Below, in pieces: positions 31,668-41,757 of a stretch of 60,028 nt of DNA. How positions within the stretch are numbered: position 1 is the stretch's first letter; each line of letters opens with the position of its first letter. The stretch is from Chitinophaga pinensis (GTDB taxonomy: Bacteria; Bacteroidota; Bacteroidia; 2-12-FULL-35-15), in contig CAMBDK010000004.1 of NCBI GenBank assembly GCA_945865315.1, positions 1 through 60,028 of the forward strand. Reading direction: 5' to 3'. Made by a program: the position numbers and the translations under genes. The notes under the pieces were generated by a model. The model was given only the letters and a program-made list of their open reading frames with translations. It did no database searches and was not told the DNA's origin.

Positions 31668-32025
31668 ATTGAATGCTTATTAATAACTAATTAAAAATTT
31701 TTTTTCAATAAAGTGTTTTTTTTCATGCGCATTAAGATTGTTACTCAATATTACATTTTTTTCTTTGTTAAATTCAATATTTTTTTGTCTGTAAATAATA
31801 ATCTTCGCTTCTGAAAATTGACACCGATTAATTATAAAACTTAAAGTTTGTAAATTAATTCGAAAACTTCTTTTCAATATTCAGGTATTTAAATTGTGTA
31901 ATATAAAGTATATATCCTAAATATTTTAAATGTTAATAATAATTGCAATAAGAAAATAGTGGTTTTATAATTTCTCAATCAAATTTTTCGTTTACTTTTA
32001 TAAATTCATAAAATTATATAATTCA
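31668..32025. other. AT-rich divergent spacer before polA
   Basis: About 358 bp between divergent helicase and polA genes. It is very AT-rich. I see no gene, repeat or clear terminator; TACTTTTA at about 31994-32001 is one base from a -7 element and could serve polA. Confidence 0.4.
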
Positions 32026-34971
32026 ATGTCTGAAAAAAAAAAACTTTTCTTGTTAGATGGTTTCGCACTTATTTACAGAGCATATTTTGCTTTCAGTAAT
32101 AACCATCTCATTAATTTAAAAGGTGTTAATACTTCTGCTGTATTAGGTTTTACCAATACATTAATGGAAGTCCTGAAAAAAGAAAAACCTTCACACATTG
32201 CTGTTGTGTTTGATACTCCAGAGAAAACTGTAAGGCATATCGAATTTTCCGAATATAAAGCCAATCGCGAAGCAATGCCGGAGGATCTTTCGGCATCTAT
32301 TCCTTACATAGTTAAATTAATTGAAGGTTTTAATATTCCATTATTGTATTCAAACGGCTATGAAGCGGATGATGTTATTGGCACCCTTGCAAAAAAAGCA
32401 GAACAATTAGGTTTTACAACATACATGATGACGCCTGATAAAGATTTCGGGCAATTGGTTTCGGATAATATCTTTATTTACAAACCCGCTCGTTTAGGTA
32501 ATGGTGTCGAAATAATGGGTGTTAATGAAGTATGTAAAAAATGGGATATCAAAAATGTAAACCAATTAATTGATATTTTAGGTTTGATGGGTGATAAGGT
32601 TGATAATATTTCTGGTATCCCTGGTGTCGGCGAAAAAACAGCAATTCAGCTTGTTAAGGATTTTGGTACCATAGAAAATTTAGTTGTAAATACCGAAAAG
32701 TTAAAAGGTAAATTAAAAGAAAAAGTTGAACAAAATGTTGATAAGGCCATGCAATCAAAATGGCTTGCTACAATAATATGCGATGTACCCATCGATTTTA
32801 ATGAAGAGGAGCTTAGGCATAAAGAGCCCAATAAAGAAATGCTGAAAGAACTTTTTACTGAACTTGAATTTCGAAGGTTGGCAGAGCAAATGGGAATAGG
32901 TAATTCTACTCCTAATGAGTTGCAAAAAAAGACGGAAGTAGTTTCCGAACTGAGTTTACCATTGCTCAAAAAACAATCCACTAAAAATAATGCAAATCCT
33001 GACCAAATAAATTTGTTCTTTCAGGCAGACCATGAAATAATAAATAAAAAAAATACAATAGCTCTTCATTCAAATATGGAGGAAGACCAAAATACCATTG
33101 TTGTTAATGATCTAGAAGTGCTTAATAGCGAGCATCCATTAATTGAGATCAAAACTAATAACATAGATAGTTTACATCATAATTATCTTTTGATAGATAC
33201 AAAGGAGAAAAGAAACGCACTTATTATAGAATTAAATTTGCATCCCGAATTTTGTTTTGATACTGAAACAACAGGCTTAGATGTAAATAAAGCTGAATTG
33301 GTTGGTATATCTTTCGCTATCAAACCATCGGAAGCATATTATATTCCTATACCAGAAAATTACGATGAGGCGCAAAAAATTGTAAACGAATTTAAAGGTT
33401 TATTTGAAAATATAAATATTGGGAAAATTGGTCAGAATATAAAATTTGATTTATCAATTTTAAAACGTTACGGGGTTGAATTAAATGGAAAATTATTTGA
33501 TACAATGCTCGCTCATTTTCTTATTCAACCCGAAATGCGCCATAATATGAACTTCCTGGCCGAAACATATTTAAATTATTCACCCGTAACCATCGATAAA
33601 TTAATAGGTAAAAAGGGTAAGGATCAACTTAATATGAGAGATGTATCTATTGAACAAATTAAAGAATATGCTGCCGAAGATGCGGATATAACATTGCAAC
33701 TTAAAAATGTTTTTGTCCCTATGCTTGATCAGGCGCAGGCAAAAAAATTATTTGATGAAATTGAAATCCCTCTCATACCAGTTTTAGCGGCTATGGAAGC
33801 CGAAGGTATTACACTAGATAAAAATGCTTTAAAAGAATTGTCAGGGGAATTAACAAAGGATATTTTGTTGATAGAAGCCGAAATTCAACAGCTTGGCGGA
33901 AGGGCGTTCAATGTTTCTTCACCAAAGCAAGTCGGACAAATATTATTTGATGTATTAGAAATTACGGAAAAACCTAAAAAAACAAAAACCGGACAGTATG
34001 CCACTGGGGAAGAGGTATTGGTAAAACTCCTTGATAAACATGAAATAGTTTCGAAAATATTGGATTATCGAGAATTAATGAAATTAAAAAATACTTACGT
34101 AGATACTTTACCTGAATTAGTAAATCCCAAAAATGGAAGAATACATACTTCCTATAACCAGGTAGTAGCGGTAACTGGTAGGTTGAGCTCCGACAATCCC
34201 AATTTACAAAATATTCCCATTCGTACCGAAAGGGGAAGAGAAATAAGAAAAGCTTTTATTGCGCGTAACGAAAATTACATTTTACTTTCTGCCGATTATT
34301 CACAAATTGAATTGCGCATTATTGCTGAATTAAGTGAGGATGCTGGTATGATTGAAGCCTTTCTTTCTGGTCAGGATATCCATAAAGCTACGGCTGCAAA
34401 AGTTTATAATGTTAGTTTAGAAGATGTTACAGCCGACATGCGCAGGAATGCAAAAATGGTGAACTTCGGTATCATTTATGGTATCTCAGCTTTCGGACTT
34501 TCGGAACGATTAAATATTCCACGCAAAGAAGCAGCGGCAATTATCGAAAATTATTTTATTAAATATCCAGGAATAAAAGCATACATGGATAAAACTATTG
34601 AAAATGCTAAGGAAAAAGCTTATGTAGAAACAATCATGGGACGTAGAAGATATTTGCGGGATATTAATTCTGGTAATAATAATGTTCGGGGTTTTGCCGA
34701 ACGTAATGCTATTAATGCCCCCATACAAGGTAGCGCTGCCGATATGATAAAAATTGCAATGATTAATATTCATAATGATTTTAAATTACAAAATTTACAA
34801 TCAAAAATGCTTTTGCAAGTCCACGATGAATTAGTTTTTGATGTCAAAATAGAGGAGTTAGAAATAGTGAAATCAATTGTTGAATCTCGAATGAAAAATG
34901 CCATCCCTTCTTTAAAGGTACCTATGGAAGTGGGCATTGGAATTGGGAAAAATTGGTTGGAAGCGCATTAG
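32026..34971 (+). CDS. polA: DNA polymerase I
   Basis: A 981-residue three-domain polymerase that removes primers and fills gaps. The 5'-3' exonuclease occupies about 1-290 (LLDGFALIYRAYFAF, GYEADDVIGTLA, SGIPGVGEKTA). The 3'-5' exonuclease follows at about 390-570 and looks active: FDTETTG (Asp412, Glu414), QNIKFD and YAAEDADITL. The polymerase domain has motif A SADYSQIELR (Asp757), motif B RRNAKMVNFGIIYG and motif C VHDE (Asp934). Retention of the proofreading residues differs from Taq-like enzymes. An insertion rich in Asn and Lys (about 310-385) separates the exonucleases. Confidence 0.96.
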   Translation: MSEKKKLFLLDGFALIYRAYFAFSNNHLINLKGVNTSAVLGFTNTLMEVLKKEKPSHIAVVFDTPEKTVRHIEFSEYKANREAMPEDLSASIPYIVKLIEGFNIPLLYSNGYEADDVIGTLAKKAEQLGFTTYMMTPDKDFGQLVSDNIFIYKPARLGNGVEIMGVNEVCKKWDIKNVNQLIDILGLMGDKVDNISGIPGVGEKTAIQLVKDFGTIENLVVNTEKLKGKLKEKVEQNVDKAMQSKWLATIICDVPIDFNEEELRHKEPNKEMLKELFTELEFRRLAEQMGIGNSTPNELQKKTEVVSELSLPLLKKQSTKNNANPDQINLFFQADHEIINKKNTIALHSNMEEDQNTIVVNDLEVLNSEHPLIEIKTNNIDSLHHNYLLIDTKEKRNALIIELNLHPEFCFDTETTGLDVNKAELVGISFAIKPSEAYYIPIPENYDEAQKIVNEFKGLFENINIGKIGQNIKFDLSILKRYGVELNGKLFDTMLAHFLIQPEMRHNMNFLAETYLNYSPVTIDKLIGKKGKDQLNMRDVSIEQIKEYAAEDADITLQLKNVFVPMLDQAQAKKLFDEIEIPLIPVLAAMEAEGITLDKNALKELSGELTKDILLIEAEIQQLGGRAFNVSSPKQVGQILFDVLEITEKPKKTKTGQYATGEEVLVKLLDKHEIVSKILDYRELMKLKNTYVDTLPELVNPKNGRIHTSYNQVVAVTGRLSSDNPNLQNIPIRTERGREIRKAFIARNENYILLSADYSQIELRIIAELSEDAGMIEAFLSGQDIHKATAAKVYNVSLEDVTADMRRNAKMVNFGIIYGISAFGLSERLNIPRKEAAAIIENYFIKYPGIKAYMDKTIENAKEKAYVETIMGRRRYLRDINSGNNNVRGFAERNAINAPIQGSAADMIKIAMINIHNDFKLQNLQSKMLLQVHDELVFDVKIEELEIVKSIVESRMKNAIPSLKVPMEVGIGIGKNWLEAH

Positions 34972-35034
34972 GCTTTAATTGTAAATATTACATTTTTTAA
35001 AATTCATTAGTCTGATTTTTATGTTTAAATTTTA

Positions 35035-35688
35035 TTAGCCCGGCATGCGTGCCAATTGTTTATCCATAATTTTTATCTGTTTTACCAATTCTTCCGACTT
35101 TGGCTTTAAGGCTTTTGCCTTCCTGAAATAATCCTTGGCTATTTTATTTTGAGTGCGTTGTATTTCTAAGGAGCATAATTGTAGGTATGCTGCAGCCAAT
35201 GATTCCTTATCAGAAATCCCTGTTTTTACTGCTTCAACTAATGTTAAACGAGCTTCTTTATGACTGCCCTTCTTCAACTGTATAAAACCTAATTGTAATA
35301 AATTATCCCCTTTTATATTCCCAACAATCGATGATTTTGTGTTTAAACTCTTACGGATATTGCTTTCTGCATCGGTTAAGTTATCCTTTGCCATTGCAAG
35401 ATTACTTTGTAACATATAATATCCCGAGCGTACTGGTTTAAATAATAGTCGAGGGAATTTTATTTTGTTAATATAAATAGCAGCTTTTTCTACATCTCCT
35501 TCCACCACAGCCTCCTGAACAATCCTCATGGTCCCTACCATAAAATAAAGTAACAATGAAAAGGCTGCCAATACATAACAAATCCAAGCAACAATAACAT
35601 CATAATACAGGTGAGATAAAATTCCTAAACAAAATAAAAATATAATGATAGGTAAGCGATATAAAATGTAAAAACGTAAAAATTTCAT
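35035..35688 (-). CDS. Membrane-anchored TPR-like protein
   Basis: A 217-residue protein. The start is placed at ATG 35688 (MKFLRFYILYRLPIIIFLF); an upstream in-frame ATG adds 22 residues without purpose. Two hydrophobic helices near residues 8-28 and 33-52 are followed by a helical soluble part with tetratricopeptide-like features (YYMLQSNLAMAKDNLTDAE, LQLGFIQLKKGSHKEARLTL, AKDYFRKAKALKP). It is convergent with polA. It is likely an inner-membrane scaffold with a cytoplasmic TPR domain; partner unknown. Confidence 0.75.
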   Translation of the reverse strand: MKFLRFYILYRLPIIIFLFCLGILSHLYYDVIVAWICYVLAAFSLLLYFMVGTMRIVQEAVVEGDVEKAAIYINKIKFPRLLFKPVRSGYYMLQSNLAMAKDNLTDAESNIRKSLNTKSSIVGNIKGDNLLQLGFIQLKKGSHKEARLTLVEAVKTGISDKESLAAAYLQLCSLEIQRTQNKIAKDYFRKAKALKPKSEELVKQIKIMDKQLARMPG

Positions 35689-36101
35689 CGTAAATATATT
35701 TAGGTTAACATATAATTTATTAATAAAACAACCATTTATTATTTTTAATTCCAAAACTGATCTGTTTGTATTCCTTTGAAACAGCTATTAGCATTTGTAA
35801 TTAAATATCTGAAAATGATAATTTATTAATATTTTAAAAAATCTGCTTTTGTTTTTTAAAAAAGCAAAATTAATGCAAAAATATTAGAATTAGTGTTTTT
35901 TATTGCTTAAAAATATTCTTGCTTATTTTGGGGCATGATGAAGCAATTTCAGCCGATTAAAGGAACTTGCTTCGTTCGCGAAAAGCTCACTCGCAACACC
36001 CTGGATAAAAGGCGAAGTTTCTTTTATGGAAATTGAACGAAGGGTATCTGAGAGGCTTGTTTTATTTTGCGCGTCATTGCTAATCAAACCTTTGTATAGT
36101 C

Positions 36102-36130
36102 CTTAACTTTGGCAGGCCAATAAAGTTAAG
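36102..36130. repeat. Perfect inverted repeat CTTAACTTT/AAAGTTAAG
   Basis: Nine-base-pair perfect arms (36102-36110 and 36122-36130) with an 11-nt loop, in the middle of the gene-free spacer. There is no T run, so a terminator is unlikely; it may be part of a degraded repeat. Confidence 0.5.
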
Positions 36131-36533
36131 ACATATAAAGCCAAACAAACTTATTCTTGTTTATTTGTTTTGTAATCTTTAAGTATATTAAAATTTGCAA
36201 CATGATTTTTTTACTTATGTCACTAAAAAATTAAAAGAATGGAGATTGTTTTAGCCACATTTTTTTTTGAAAGATAACATACATATTAAAACTATCGGGG
36301 AGGAAATTGGTGGTAGCATATTTTGAAATGATTCCGTGTCGAAAATACCATTAAATTAAATTTTTTAATGTTGGAAATAATTTCATCAACTATTTTAATA
36401 ATTATCAATAAATTTATTGTTAAATATTTAACAATCAAGCTTTTAAAATCAAAATAAGAAACATGGTTGGTAACAATAAAACAGCCTCCCGCTATTCCAT
36501 ATTTCAATATCAATTCTTATAACTAATAATTAT

Positions 36534-36541
36534 TATCTTTG
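36534..36541 (+). promoter_or_regulatory. Promoter -7 element upstream of yidC
   Basis: TATCTTTG is an exact TAnnTTTG and is followed by GCGCCC, a common pattern at Bacteroidota start sites. The next credible start codon is yidC at 36894, giving a 5' leader of about 345 nt if this promoter is used. Confidence 0.45.
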
Positions 36542-36893
36542 CGCCCGCAATGATTGGTTTTATAATTATATTTCGTGCAATTTTTTAATTCTTGTTTTTT
36601 TTAAAAAATGCTAATTCGCATTTTGTATTTAACAAATTAAAATTTTTTTATTTTTTTTACTTTTTTTAAAAAATAATTAATGGGCGAAAGAATAAGATAG
36701 TATCAGTTTTATTGATTGTTTCATAATATAAGGGAATGCTTTTTTCCTTTTTTTATTATTCAAGTTGGCAATGTTTTTTATTTTAAAAAGCATTTAATGG
36801 ATCTTGAAATTAGTATAATACTTTTTAAAAAAATCATAAAGAGCATTTTAAAAGGTCGAAAAATTAATGTTATAATTATTACAATAAAAAAGT

Positions 36894-38783
36894 ATGGATA
36901 AAAATTCAGTTTTCGGTCTTTTAATTATTGGTGGCATTTTAATTGGTTGGATGTATTTAACTAAACCAACGCAACAAGAGCTCGCAAAACAGCAAATGCA
37001 ATATGATTCTGTTGCAAAATTTGAAAAGTTGATACTTCAAGAAAATGAAAATGTTTCTCCAAGCGCTTTAAATGCAAACAATAAATTAGGAGTAGTTAAT
37101 GCCCCCCTTTTACAAAGCGATTCCTTAATCGACCTTGCCAATAAACAAAATTATGGGGATTTCGCATGTGCTTCGCGGGGCGAAAATAAAGTCATTACCA
37201 TCGAAAACGAAATGATGAAGTTAAATTTGTTTACCAAAGGTGGACGAATAGCTTCTGTTGAACTTAAAAAATACAAAACATTTGATGGTAATCCTTTGAT
37301 TTTGTTCGATGCTGATTCTTCCATTCAAAATATTAATTTACAAATTAATTCGAAATTAATCTCTACCGATTCACTCTTTTTTGAGCCTGTTGGCAACAGC
37401 TTTAGCCTTGCAGGACAAGATTCTAAAAGTATTGCTATGCGACTTTATGCTGGTAGCAAATCAAAATATTTAGAGTATGTATATAAATTGACTGGTAAGG
37501 AATACATGATGGAGTTTCAATTAAACACTGTCGGACTACAAGATATTATTCCTGCTAAGTCCAGCAGCTTAACATTTAATTGGATGATGAAAACTCCAAT
37601 GCTCGAGCAAAATCATGAAACACAAGCTGCTGCTTCTGCTATTTATTTTAAATATTTAAATGAAAATGTAGATAAGATTTCTGAATCCAGCGACGAAAAA
37701 AAACCAATGGAATCCAAAGTAAAATGGATAGGTTTTAAACAACAGTTTTTTACTGCTGTCATTATTGCTGATAATGCTTTTGATAAACCTACTGAAATTG
37801 AATCGGCTACCCTACTGGGCTCTGGTAAGTATGTTAAAAAATATTCCGCAGCTATTAATATACCATATGCCCATCAGGAAAATGAAAAATTTGGTATGAA
37901 ATTATATTTTGGGCCCAATGAATTTAAAACTTTGAAAAATTATGACCTTGATTTAGAAAAACAAATAAATCTGGGATGGAAAATCTTTGGTTGGTTAAAC
38001 CGACTGCTTACAATTCCTGTTTTTAACTTTTTGAATGGCTTCGATTTGAATTTTGGTATCAATATTCTAGTATTAACAATAATACTTAAATTGTTATTAC
38101 TCCCTATTGCTTATAAAACTGTCCTTTCTTCTGCTAAAATGAGGGTGTTGAAACCTGAAATTGATGAATTAAATGAAAAACATAAGGACGATGAGCCTAT
38201 GAAAAAACAACAAGCGGTGATGGCTCTTTATAAACAAGCTGGTGTTAACCCTATGGCTGGATGTATTCCTGTATTGTTACAAATGCCAATCTTAATTGCA
38301 TTGTTTAGCTTTTTCCCTGCATCTATTGAATTGCGTCAGCAAGGATTTCTTTGGGCGCATGATTTATCAACCTATGATTCTGTTTATAATTTTGGCTTTT
38401 CTGTGCCTTGGTATGGCGACCATGTGAGTTTGTTCGCCTTATTAATGACAGCCTCCACACTTTTATATACATGGAGTAACAGTCAGCTGATGGGTACATC
38501 CAACCAAATGCCTGGCATGAAATGGATGATGTACCTCATGCCAATATTGTTTCTCGGTTTTTTAAATAATTATTCTGCCGGTTTAAGCTGGTATTATTTC
38601 CTTGCGAATATGATTACCTTCGGTCAAACATGGATAATTCAAAAGTTTGTTATTGATTCGGATGCTTTGCATGCCCAAATTCAAGAAAATAAAAAGAAAC
38701 CTAAAAAGATTTCAAAGTTTCAGGAAAAATTAGAACAGATGACCAAAGAAAGGCAACAACAAATTAATCAAAAGAAAAAATAA
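36894..38783 (+). CDS. yidC: Membrane protein insertase YidC
   Basis: A 629-residue Gram-negative-type YidC. An N-terminal membrane helix (about 5-22) precedes a large periplasmic beta domain (about 60-350) and a conserved C-terminal five-helix core beginning near residue 365 (WLNRLLTIPVFNFLNG), with the coiled-coil hairpin (SSAKMRVLKPEIDELNEKHK), GCIPVLLQMPILIALFSFFP and LMPILFLGFLNNYSAGLSWY. The tail is basic, as usual. YidC inserts and folds inner-membrane proteins with or without SecYEG. Confidence 0.96.
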   Translation: MDKNSVFGLLIIGGILIGWMYLTKPTQQELAKQQMQYDSVAKFEKLILQENENVSPSALNANNKLGVVNAPLLQSDSLIDLANKQNYGDFACASRGENKVITIENEMMKLNLFTKGGRIASVELKKYKTFDGNPLILFDADSSIQNINLQINSKLISTDSLFFEPVGNSFSLAGQDSKSIAMRLYAGSKSKYLEYVYKLTGKEYMMEFQLNTVGLQDIIPAKSSSLTFNWMMKTPMLEQNHETQAAASAIYFKYLNENVDKISESSDEKKPMESKVKWIGFKQQFFTAVIIADNAFDKPTEIESATLLGSGKYVKKYSAAINIPYAHQENEKFGMKLYFGPNEFKTLKNYDLDLEKQINLGWKIFGWLNRLLTIPVFNFLNGFDLNFGINILVLTIILKLLLLPIAYKTVLSSAKMRVLKPEIDELNEKHKDDEPMKKQQAVMALYKQAGVNPMAGCIPVLLQMPILIALFSFFPASIELRQQGFLWAHDLSTYDSVYNFGFSVPWYGDHVSLFALLMTASTLLYTWSNSQLMGTSNQMPGMKWMMYLMPILFLGFLNNYSAGLSWYYFLANMITFGQTWIIQKFVIDSDALHAQIQENKKKPKKISKFQEKLEQMTKERQQQINQKKK

Positions 38784-38897
38784 ATTTGCGTATTTACCTT
38801 TAGCTGTCCATCTCTTTTTTAGTTTTTATGAAGGCTAGATGTAATTTAGGTTTTAAGTTTTTTTAAATTAGTATTTTATTCATCATTAATTATTTAT

Positions 38898-39557
38898 ATG
38901 ACATTTCACAAGGAAGGTATTCCATCTTTAATTATAACTGTTTTTTTAGTAGCAATATTGAATTATATTGCCTTTTATTTTTGTCCTTCATGTACAATTA
39001 TAATTTGGTTAGTATATCTCTTGTCAGCCTTTTTATTAATTACCATTTTACAGTTTTTTCGTAATCCAAAACGAAATATTGTATTAAATGAAAACCATAT
39101 TATTGCACCAGCCGATGGAAAAGTAGTAGTAATTGAGGAGGTTATGGAAACTGAATATTTTAATGAAAAACGCCTTCAGATTTCTATTTTTATGTCCCCT
39201 ATCAATGTCCATATTAATCGATTTCCAATTTCTGGATTGGTTAAATATTCCAAATATCACCCCGGGCTTTTTTTAGTAGCTTGGCACCCTAAATCATCTT
39301 TAGAGAATGAACGTACAACAATTGTTGTGGAGCATAAAAATGGACAAGCAGTTTTATTTCGTCAAATAGCTGGCGCTTTAGCGCGTCGAATTGTAAATTA
39401 TTCCAAAGAAGGTCAAATTGCCATACAAGGCGATGAGTTTGGCTTTATAAAGTTTGGTTCTAGGGTAGATTTGTTTTTGCCTTTAAATGTAAAGGTAAAG
39501 GTAAACCTTAACCAAAAGGTTTGTGGTCGCGAAACCATTATTGCAAGTTTTGAATAA
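38898..39557 (+). CDS. psd: Phosphatidylserine decarboxylase family protein
   Basis: A 219-residue short-form enzyme. Two hydrophobic helices lie at about 10-50, followed by APADGKVVVIE, INVHINRFPISG and the self-cleavage site FGS (Gly187-Ser188), whose cleavage yields the pyruvoyl group. It makes phosphatidylethanolamine from phosphatidylserine. It lies in a run of membrane-biogenesis genes between yidC and lspA. Confidence 0.92.
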   Translation: MTFHKEGIPSLIITVFLVAILNYIAFYFCPSCTIIIWLVYLLSAFLLITILQFFRNPKRNIVLNENHIIAPADGKVVVIEEVMETEYFNEKRLQISIFMSPINVHINRFPISGLVKYSKYHPGLFLVAWHPKSSLENERTTIVVEHKNGQAVLFRQIAGALARRIVNYSKEGQIAIQGDEFGFIKFGSRVDLFLPLNVKVKVNLNQKVCGRETIIASFE

Positions 39558-39633
39558 GCTATACAATACAATTTATAAAAATATTAAGGTCTCAATTATT
39601 TAATTACTTTAGATAAATTTTAAAATTTATAAG

Positions 39634-40287
39634 GTGAAAAAGCCACTAATAATTATATTTCTCATATTGTTTTTTGATCAACTGATTAAAATTTATATCA
39701 AAACACATTTTTTTCTTGGTCAAGAAGTAAATCTATTGGGCGGCTGGTTTATTATTCATTTTACCGAAAATAATGGTATGGCCTACGGAATTGAATTTGG
39801 TGGCGATTTTGGAAAACTCTTTTTAAGTGTTTTTCGAATTGTTGCTGTTGGTGCTATTGGCTGGTATTTATTTAGTTTATCCAAACAAAAGGAAGATAAT
39901 TTATATGTTATTTGTATTGCATTGATTTTTGCAGGTGCTTTAGGTAATATCATCGATAGCGCTTTTTATGGTGCACTATTCAGTGATAGTAATTATGAAG
40001 TTGCTCGTTTTTTGCCCGATGATGGTGGTTATGCTCCTTTGCTCCATGGTAAGGTGGTAGATATGTTCTATTTCCCTATTATAAAAGGTCATTTTCCCGC
40101 TTGGTTTCCATTTTGGGCTACAGAGGATTTTGTTTTTTTTCGCCCTGTTTTTAATTTGGCTGATGCCTCTATTAGTTCCGGTGTTGGTTTAATAATATGT
40201 TTCCAAAAACGTTTTTTTATTAATAAAACCGATCCTATTGCCAACGAAAATACTCCTGATGTAAATATTCCAAATAAAGAAAGCTAG
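39634..40287 (+). CDS. lspA: Lipoprotein signal peptidase (SPase II)
   Basis: A 217-residue inner-membrane aspartyl protease that cleaves prolipoproteins. The start is GTG at 39634 (MKKPLIIIFLILFFDQLIK). Four hydrophobic segments and both catalytic Asp are present: GNIIDS (Asp108) and FNLADAS (Asp177). The motif TENNGMAYG is typical. The loop between the Asp residues is about 25 residues longer than in E. coli, as is usual for Bacteroidota. The DUF4856 and imelysin lipoproteins in this window would be among its substrates. Confidence 0.95.
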   Translation: MKKPLIIIFLILFFDQLIKIYIKTHFFLGQEVNLLGGWFIIHFTENNGMAYGIEFGGDFGKLFLSVFRIVAVGAIGWYLFSLSKQKEDNLYVICIALIFAGALGNIIDSAFYGALFSDSNYEVARFLPDDGGYAPLLHGKVVDMFYFPIIKGHFPAWFPFWATEDFVFFRPVFNLADASISSGVGLIICFQKRFFINKTDPIANENTPDVNIPNKES

Positions 40288-40351
40288 ACAGGATACTTGT
40301 TTTTTTATTTATCGGGTTTGAATTCCACCAATTTTTTTTGGCAACATTACC

Positions 40352-40594
40352 TTAGTAAAGCTTTCAAAATAATTTCGACAAAACAGCTGTACTAATAAAA
40401 ACAGAGGCTTTCATTTTTTCGCAAAAAATATCCTTATGGAAACGCCCGGGAGGAATGAAAAAACGCGATGCAGGCTTGCAGGTGGGGAGGAATTATTTGA
40501 TCTTGATTTTTTGTTTCTTTTGTATCAAAACAAAAGAAAAAAACACAGTTTTTAAACCATTTAATTTGCAGATTTATTTCGAAAACTTCACTAA
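40352..40594 (-). mobile_element. MITE-like 243-bp repeat, copy B
   Basis: Full-length copy in reverse orientation between the convergent lspA and cysteine desulfurase genes. The outer ends read TTAGTAAAG and, on the other strand, TTAGTGAAG. Positions 40591-40593 within the second end are the TAG stop codon of the cysteine desulfurase gene. Confidence 0.85.
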
Positions 40595-41757
40595 TCCAAT
40601 TGTCTGTTTTTATTAATCGAATCCAGATTAATAATATTAACAAAAGTTTTTATCACCTCATTAATCTCATCCGCTGTTGTATATTTACCCAAACTAAAGC
40701 GAATAGAACTATAACAGTCGCTATCGTTTAAACCCATAGCTTTCAATACATGAGATGGCGCTTGATTTGCTGATGTGCAGGCAGAACCTATTGATAATGC
40801 CATGTAGGGGGTTTTTTTAAGTATTGTTTCTGAACGAATTCCTTGAATTAAAATGTTCGTTACGTTAAACAACCTGTTTTTGATGCTGCCATTAATATAA
40901 ACATTCTTTAAACTGCATAGTTCCTGCTCCAATTTTGTTCTTAATTTGGAAATACGAACGGAGTCCTCCCACATTTCTAAACGAGCTATTTCACTAGCTT
41001 TGCCTAAGCCTACAATCCCCGGTACATTTAATGTTCCAGAGCGTAAACCTCGTTCATGCCCGCCTCCATATATTTGAGGTGCTATTGTAACCCGCGGGTT
41101 TTTCCTTCTTATATATAAAGCCCCAACTCCTTTGGGACCATAATACTTATGTGCGCTAATACACATTAAGTCAATATTGTCATCTTCCACATTGCAAAAT
41201 ATTTTCCCTATAGCTTGGCTAGCATCACACATGAAAAGGCTGTTGTTAGCATGAACCAATTCTGCAATTTGTTGAATGGGCTGTATTACCCCTGTTTCAT
41301 TATTAGCATACATTATTGCTACTAAGATAGTGTTAGGCCTCAATTCCTTTTTTAGCTCTTCCAAATCTATTAAGCCTTCGCGGTCAACTGATAGATAAGT
41401 TACTTCGGCTCCTTTTAATTTTAATGAATTGCAGGTATCCAGTATTGCTTTATGTTCTGTTTTTACTGTGATGATATGCTTGCCTTTGGTTTGATAGTTT
41501 TCCCAAACACCATTTATTGCTAGGCTAATCGATTCTGTAGCTCCCGATGTAAAAATAATTTCCTGCGCCAGGCAATTAATAAGTTGCGCCAACTCTTCCC
41601 GAGCTTTTTTTACCGCCTCCTCAGCTATCCAACCATAGGCATGCGTTCTACTGGCCGCATTTCCATAATTTTCGCTAAAATAGGGCAGCATTGTTTCTAG
41701 CACTCGCCTGTCTACCGGCGTTGTTGCGTTATAATCTAAATAAATCGATTTCTTCAC
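40591..41757 (-). CDS. Cysteine desulfurase (IscS/NifS family)
   Basis: A 388-residue PLP enzyme that takes sulfur from cysteine for Fe-S cluster or thio-cofactor synthesis. The start MKKSIYLDYNATTPVD is canonical. PLP Lys204 lies in SAHKYYGPKG, and the catalytic Cys327 in GSACTSANQAPSHVL, a group I-type loop. Length is near normal. The stop codon belongs to the end of MITE copy B, so a few native C-terminal residues may have been replaced. TACTTTTG (41769-41762, minus strand) sits only 5 bp before the ATG, which would give an almost leaderless mRNA. Confidence 0.93.
   Translation of the reverse strand: MKKSIYLDYNATTPVDRRVLETMLPYFSENYGNAASRTHAYGWIAEEAVKKAREELAQLINCLAQEIIFTSGATESISLAINGVWENYQTKGKHIITVKTEHKAILDTCNSLKLKGAEVTYLSVDREGLIDLEELKKELRPNTILVAIMYANNETGVIQPIQQIAELVHANNSLFMCDASQAIGKIFCNVEDDNIDLMCISAHKYYGPKGVGALYIRRKNPRVTIAPQIYGGGHERGLRSGTLNVPGIVGLGKASEIARLEMWEDSVRISKLRTKLEQELCSLKNVYINGSIKNRLFNVTNILIQGIRSETILKKTPYMALSIGSACTSANQAPSHVLKAMGLNDSDCYSSIRFSLGKYTTADEINEVIKTFVNIINLDSINKNRQLD

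Larger units (their letters stand above)
35689..36893. other. 1.2-kb spacer without a supported gene
   Basis: This is the longest gene-free stretch. It contains a T/A-rich hairpin (TGCTTTT/AAAAGCA, 35844-35866), a less AT-rich patch at about 35930-36110 that may be the remnant of an inserted element, a perfect 9-bp hairpin at 36102-36130, an orphan promoter at 36534-36541 and a very T-rich leader before yidC. The open frames here (36292-36513 minus, 36716-36901 plus) have low-complexity products and are not believed. Confidence 0.5.

Noticed and set aside
36292-36513. 73-codon minus-strand frame in the yidC upstream gap
   Set aside because: Low-complexity Ile/Asn-rich product, no promoter, no recognised family.
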